64,000 nucleotides of DNA from CAVQND01 sp049518415 (lineage in GTDB: Bacteria; Verrucomicrobiota; Verrucomicrobiia; Limisphaerales; UBA8199), in NCBI GenBank assembly GCA_049518415.1, contig JBEKRX010000018.1, positions 1-64,000 on the forward strand, written 5' to 3'. The notes beneath the pieces were generated by a model that was not told where the DNA came from, did no database searches, and was given only the letters and a program-made list of their open reading frames with translations. Of the stretch, positions 61,504 through 64,000 are shown piece by piece; the stretch's first letter is position 1; each line of letters opens with the position of its first letter. The position numbers and the translations under genes are program-made.

Positions 61504-61677
61504 ATTGCCTGCGGTTCTGCAGGTTCACAATCTAACCGCCCGGCAATATACCGCAATCCCGGAAATCGTGTCCGTGTTTATCGAGCCACGGAGCTTCGCG
61601 CGCCGGGCGGGCAGAGGGCAGGCAAGGCCAGCCGCTGAACGCTTGCCGCTCCCTGTGCGGGGCAGTAGCTTTCACCT

Positions 61678-61911
61678 ATGAGCAAAGCCGAAATTCTTGA
61701 GGCGCTGCCGAGGCTGAAGCCGGACGAACTCCAGGAAATCGCAGAGCGGATTTGGGACCTGGAAGAAGCGCAGTTGTTGGCAGGCTGCCGACCCACCGCT
61801 GGCGAAAAGGCGATGCTGGACCGCGAACTGGATGAATACCGCCAGGACCCCCAGGCTGGCTCGAGCTGGGAAGCAGTTGAAGCCCGGCTGCGACGGCCGC
61901 CCGTGCCGTGA
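61678..61911 (+). CDS. addiction-module antitoxin (RelE/ParE-type partner)
   Basis: 77 residues: MSKAEILEALPRLKPDELQE then IAERIWDLEEAQL and LDRELDEYRQDP. It is the short addiction-module protein that normally precedes a ParE/RelE toxin and binds it through the C-terminal segment (GSSWEAVEARLR). The GTGA overlap at 61908-61911 leads into a 23-codon ORF that is a collapsed toxin (see 61908-61979), so the antitoxin has lost its partner. Confidence 0.82.
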   Translation: MSKAEILEALPRLKPDELQEIAERIWDLEEAQLLAGCRPTAGEKAMLDRELDEYRQDPQAGSSWEAVEARLRRPPVP

Positions 61912-61979
61912 GATGGCGCGTCATCATCTTCCGCATCCTGCACGCCAAGCGCGACCACCGTGGATTGCTTGAAGGCTGA
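61908..61979 (+). pseudogene. ParE/RelE toxin remnant with internal deletion
   Basis: The GTG-started frame VRWRVIIFRILHAKRDHRGL then LEG is only 23 residues. The first residues resemble a ParE start (MRWRVII), and FRILHAKRDHRG resembles the ParE C-terminal strand (VFHLLHSKRDPR). The central ~70 residues are missing without a stop in between, so an in-frame deletion is likely. Overlaps the antitoxin by GTGA as an intact toxin would. Confidence 0.7.
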
Positions 61980-62018
61980 GCCCCCTCGGCGGCGGCGGCG
62001 GCGGGCGGTGGATTGGGC

Positions 62019-63395
62019 TCACACCTCGATCACTTGTCCCGGCCCGGGCTGAAGAATCTTGAGCTTGGGATGGCGGGCGCGGATTCGCTGTGCGAACCAG
62101 CGGCGGGAATCCTCCTCGCCATGGGTGAGCAGCACGACCCGGGGCTCGGCCTGGCCAACGAAGTCGAGCATTTCCTTGCGATTGGCGTGAGCCGTGAGAT
62201 CGAAATTCTCGACGTGGCAGCGGCGCGTGACTTGGCCGGCCCTGGGGCTGAAGAGAAAGGTCTCGCCGTGTTTGGCGGCGCGGAGGTGGCCGCCGGGGGT
62301 ATCGGGGTCGGTGTAGCCGACGAAGAAGATGGCGTGCTGTTCGTTGCCGATCATGCGCAGGGCCAGGTCGTGCGCGGCCGTGTTCTCACTCATCATGCCG
62401 GCCGTGAGGACGAAGATGCGTCCGCCGCCGAGCTTCATTTTTTCCGCCTGCCCGGGTTCGAGGACGACGAGGTTGAGGGCTTCGCGCAACTGGAGGTTGG
62501 GGTACTGGCGGTGGGTGCGATGGGATTCCAGATCGTAGATCTCGGTGAACACGCGGCCGAGGCCGCCGATGAAAATGGGCTGGGGCTCCAGTTCGCCTTC
62601 GCCGAGCATCAGGGCCAGCAGCGCCAGGATTTCCTGGGTGCGGCCCAGGGCGAAGGTGGGGATGAGAATGGAGCGTTTGGCCTCGAGGGCGCGCTGGATG
62701 GCCCGGCGCAGGCGGACCACTTCGGTTGCGCGCGTGAACCCCGGCGGCAGGTCCCGGTTGCCGCGGGTGGTTTCCAGGATGAGCACGTCCGCCTGCACGT
62801 CCTCGAACCGGGCGCTCTTGAGGATGGTCTGGTCGTGGAAACAGACATCGCCGGTGTAGAAGAGCGTCTCGCGCTGGCCGCGCACCATGAGGCCGGCGGA
62901 CCCCAGCGCGTGGCCGGCGTCGTAGAATTCCACCGTCGGGGAAAGGAACCCGGCCCGCGTCTTGTGAAAGGCGGCCCACTCAATTTCGCGATTGTATTTG
63001 AACCCCTTGAATCGCGGCGCAATGTCGTCCACTTCGTCATGGCTGAAGAGCGGGTAGTCCCGGATGCCCAGTTCCTCGCGCTGGCGTTTCATGACGTTGA
63101 CCGAGTTGTGGAGCACGCGTTCGACCAGGAAGTAGCTCAGTTCGCTCATCAGCACATGGGCCTGGGGAAAACAACGCAGCGCGACGGGCAGCGACCCGAC
63201 GTGATCGTGATGGCAATGCGAAATCGCGATCGCGTCCAGGTCCTCATGCTTGACCAGGTCATAGAGCGGCAGACTTTCCCGGCCTTCCCGCTTGGGATGG
63301 ATGCCGGCGTCCAGCAGCAGTCGATGACCCTCCAACTCGACAAACCAGGCGGAAGCCCCGATGTCGGGATCGGGGTTAAGATTGATAATCCGCAT
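62019..63395 (-). CDS. MBL-fold metallo-hydrolase with beta-CASP domain (RNase-like)
   Basis: 458 residues. The metal-binding HxHxDH motif is AISHCHHDHVGSLP, further ligands are in FYTGDVCFHDQT and DAGHALGSAGLM, and beta-CASP motifs appear in LILETTRGNRD, IFVLTAGMM and LTHGEEDS. This is the CPSF-73/RNase J/ysh1-like group of RNA-processing nucleases, shorter than RNase J and close to bacterial Ysh1-like hydrolases. Likely cytoplasmic; RNA is the probable substrate (inference). Its start is 66 bp from the left end of the 63.46-kb element. Confidence 0.9.
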   Translation of the reverse strand: MRIINLNPDPDIGASAWFVELEGHRLLLDAGIHPKREGRESLPLYDLVKHEDLDAIAISHCHHDHVGSLPVALRCFPQAHVLMSELSYFLVERVLHNSVNVMKRQREELGIRDYPLFSHDEVDDIAPRFKGFKYNREIEWAAFHKTRAGFLSPTVEFYDAGHALGSAGLMVRGQRETLFYTGDVCFHDQTILKSARFEDVQADVLILETTRGNRDLPPGFTRATEVVRLRRAIQRALEAKRSILIPTFALGRTQEILALLALMLGEGELEPQPIFIGGLGRVFTEIYDLESHRTHRQYPNLQLREALNLVVLEPGQAEKMKLGGGRIFVLTAGMMSENTAAHDLALRMIGNEQHAIFFVGYTDPDTPGGHLRAAKHGETFLFSPRAGQVTRRCHVENFDLTAHANRKEMLDFVGQAEPRVVLLTHGEEDSRRWFAQRIRARHPKLKILQPGPGQVIEV

Positions 63396-63461
63396 AAGAA
63401 ATCAGGTATAAGATAGCCAGCGCCGCCCCGGGGCGCAACCGGCATGTTATCGAGCGCACCC

Positions 63462-63636
63462 GGGGCGCATTTCAGTTTTTTTGGTAGCCTTTCTGGCTCT
63501 TTATCTTAATCCTTGCTCCTAATCTTAATCCTAATCAAAGCCAATTCTGATTGGTGGTTGCACGAGGGAGATTAGGATTACGATTAGGATTAGGATTAGG
63601 TTTTGGAGGGACTATCCAAAAAAGTGAAATGCTCCC
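63462..63636 (+). mobile_element. Deleted copy of hexamer-array cassette (same TIRs as 39.5 kb)
   Basis: The left end GGGGCGCATTTCAGTTTTTT (63462-63481, continuing TGGTAGCCTTTCT) and right end GGAGGGACTATCCAAAAAAG (63605-63624, continuing TGAAATGCTCCC) match the ends of the 39.5-40.0 kb cassette and are inverted to each other. Hexamers TCCTAATCTTAATCC on the left and GATTAGGATTACGATTAGG on the right remain. Between them ATCAAAGCCAATTCTGATTG and on to GATTAG (63534-63575) encode IKANSDWWLHEGD-stop, the last 13 codons of the four-helix-bundle gene; the rest is gone. Confidence 0.88.
63534..63575 (+). pseudogene. Four-helix-bundle gene 3' remnant (13 codons)
   Basis: IKANSDWWLHEGD-stop, against the intact protein's IKANSDWRLHDGD-stop. 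Flanked directly by hexamer arrays, consistent with internal deletion by recombination between arrays or at the array. Confidence 0.88.
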
Positions 63637-63736
63637 GCGCGCCCGGCTGAAGCGGGGGCTGAATAAGACTCCTCAAAAACTGACTTGCGCCACCAGCCGG
63701 CCCCTGCCCGCTGGCGGCGAGGCGGCGCGGGCGCGT

Positions 63737-64000
63737 TCAAGGCGCGGCGGAGTGCGGGGAAAGCCACCGGATGCGCTCGGCGAATTGGGCGCGGTCGGGC
63801 TCGGGCAGTTTCGTGTTTTGGACCGCCCGGCGATAAAGGGACAAGGCCCGGTCAGGCTGGCTTCGTTGTTCGTAGATCCGGCCCAGGAGCGCGTAGGCGT
63901 CGGCGGCCGGCGGGTCTTGTTGGACGAGCTTTTCCAGGGTCTGGGCCGCCTGGGCGGTCAGGCCCTGCTGGTATTGGTAGAAGGCGAGGGTGTAGGCGTA
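63737..64000 (-). CDS. TPR-repeat protein, C-terminal part (cut by window edge)
   Basis: 88 codons, open to the window edge, stop at 63737-63739. The translation contains TPR-like helices: YAYTLAFYQYQQGLTAQAAQ, LVQQDPPAADAYALLGRIYE, QPDRALSLYRRAVQNTKLPE, ending RIRWLSPHSAAP. TPR consensus (A-x-x-L-G-x-x-Y, A-L-x-x-Y-x-x-A-V) is recognisable. The N-terminus is outside, so the domain context is unknown. Confidence 0.8.
   Translation of the reverse strand, partial: YAYTLAFYQYQQGLTAQAAQTLEKLVQQDPPAADAYALLGRIYEQRSQPDRALSLYRRAVQNTKLPEPDRAQFAERIRWLSPHSAAP

Overview
The window looks like a chromosomal contig from a GC-rich member of the Verrucomicrobiota, most likely the Pedosphaera/Limisphaerales side. 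The evidence is indirect: a prepilin with the FTLIELLVVIAIIAIL leader, a DUF2723-TPR membrane protein, exosortase/EpsI, ECF sigma factors each paired with a small membrane protein, a menaquinone-type SdhCAB, and a dense set of palindromic dispersed repeats that I associate with this group. No rRNA operon, complete tRNA or marker gene is present, so the taxonomy is inference.

Layout. 1-1.4 kb: IS1634-like transposase cut by the window edge. 1.4-4.9 kb: HAD-UbiA prenyltransferase fusion divergent from a polytopic GT-C-like protein. 4.9-5.4 kb: REP-like palindrome cluster. 5.4-10.9 kb: DUF5069 protein, ECF sigma factor with a small TM partner, and a DUF2723-TPR protein. 11-15 kb: small TM ORF, Tat-exported DegT-like aminotransferase, alpha/alpha-barrel glycosidase-like protein. 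15-21 kb: minus-strand operon DUF4097 - periplasmic adaptor - two FtsX/MacB permeases, followed by the glycosidase; a HEAT-repeat protein lies upstream. 21-26 kb: methyltransferase, GT-C-like protein, exosortase and EpsI. 26-29 kb: broken IS1380-like transposase, second ECF sigma/TM pair and a conserved hypothetical. 29.9-46.4 kb: a MoxR/DUF58/vWA operon that includes an ABC binding protein and a permease-NHL lipoprotein fusion. This operon is interrupted by an islet of two minus-strand surface-protein genes beside a tRNA-Leu half, and by a small repeat-bounded cassette carrying a four-helix-bundle gene. 46.7-50.3 kb: HicB remnant, AAA/DUF234 ATPase and OLD-like ATPase. 50.6-54 kb: sdhCAB. 54-64 kb: BNR-repeat protein, Schlafen/AlbA_2-type ATP-binding protein, DUF465 protein, glycosidase-like protein with a malectin-like tail, prepilin, a TA antitoxin with a collapsed toxin, a beta-CASP MBL hydrolase and the end of a TPR protein.

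The most unusual structure is a family of short elements built from GATTAG/GATTAA hexamer arrays. The 39.5-40.0 kb copy has imperfect terminal inverted repeats, hexamer arrays and an intact four-helix-bundle gene. The 63.46-63.64 kb copy has the same ends and arrays but keeps only the last 13 codons of that gene. A third, array-only copy at 17.5-17.65 kb sits at a gene junction, flanked by a perfect 26-bp direct duplication, and adds a (Leu-Ile)n segment in frame to an ABC permease. A separate ~240-bp MITE-like element with 20-bp inverted repeats and 11-bp flanking direct repeats lies upstream of moxR. A palindrome encoding RRDACPT or GQASRLP occurs three times, twice inside genes.
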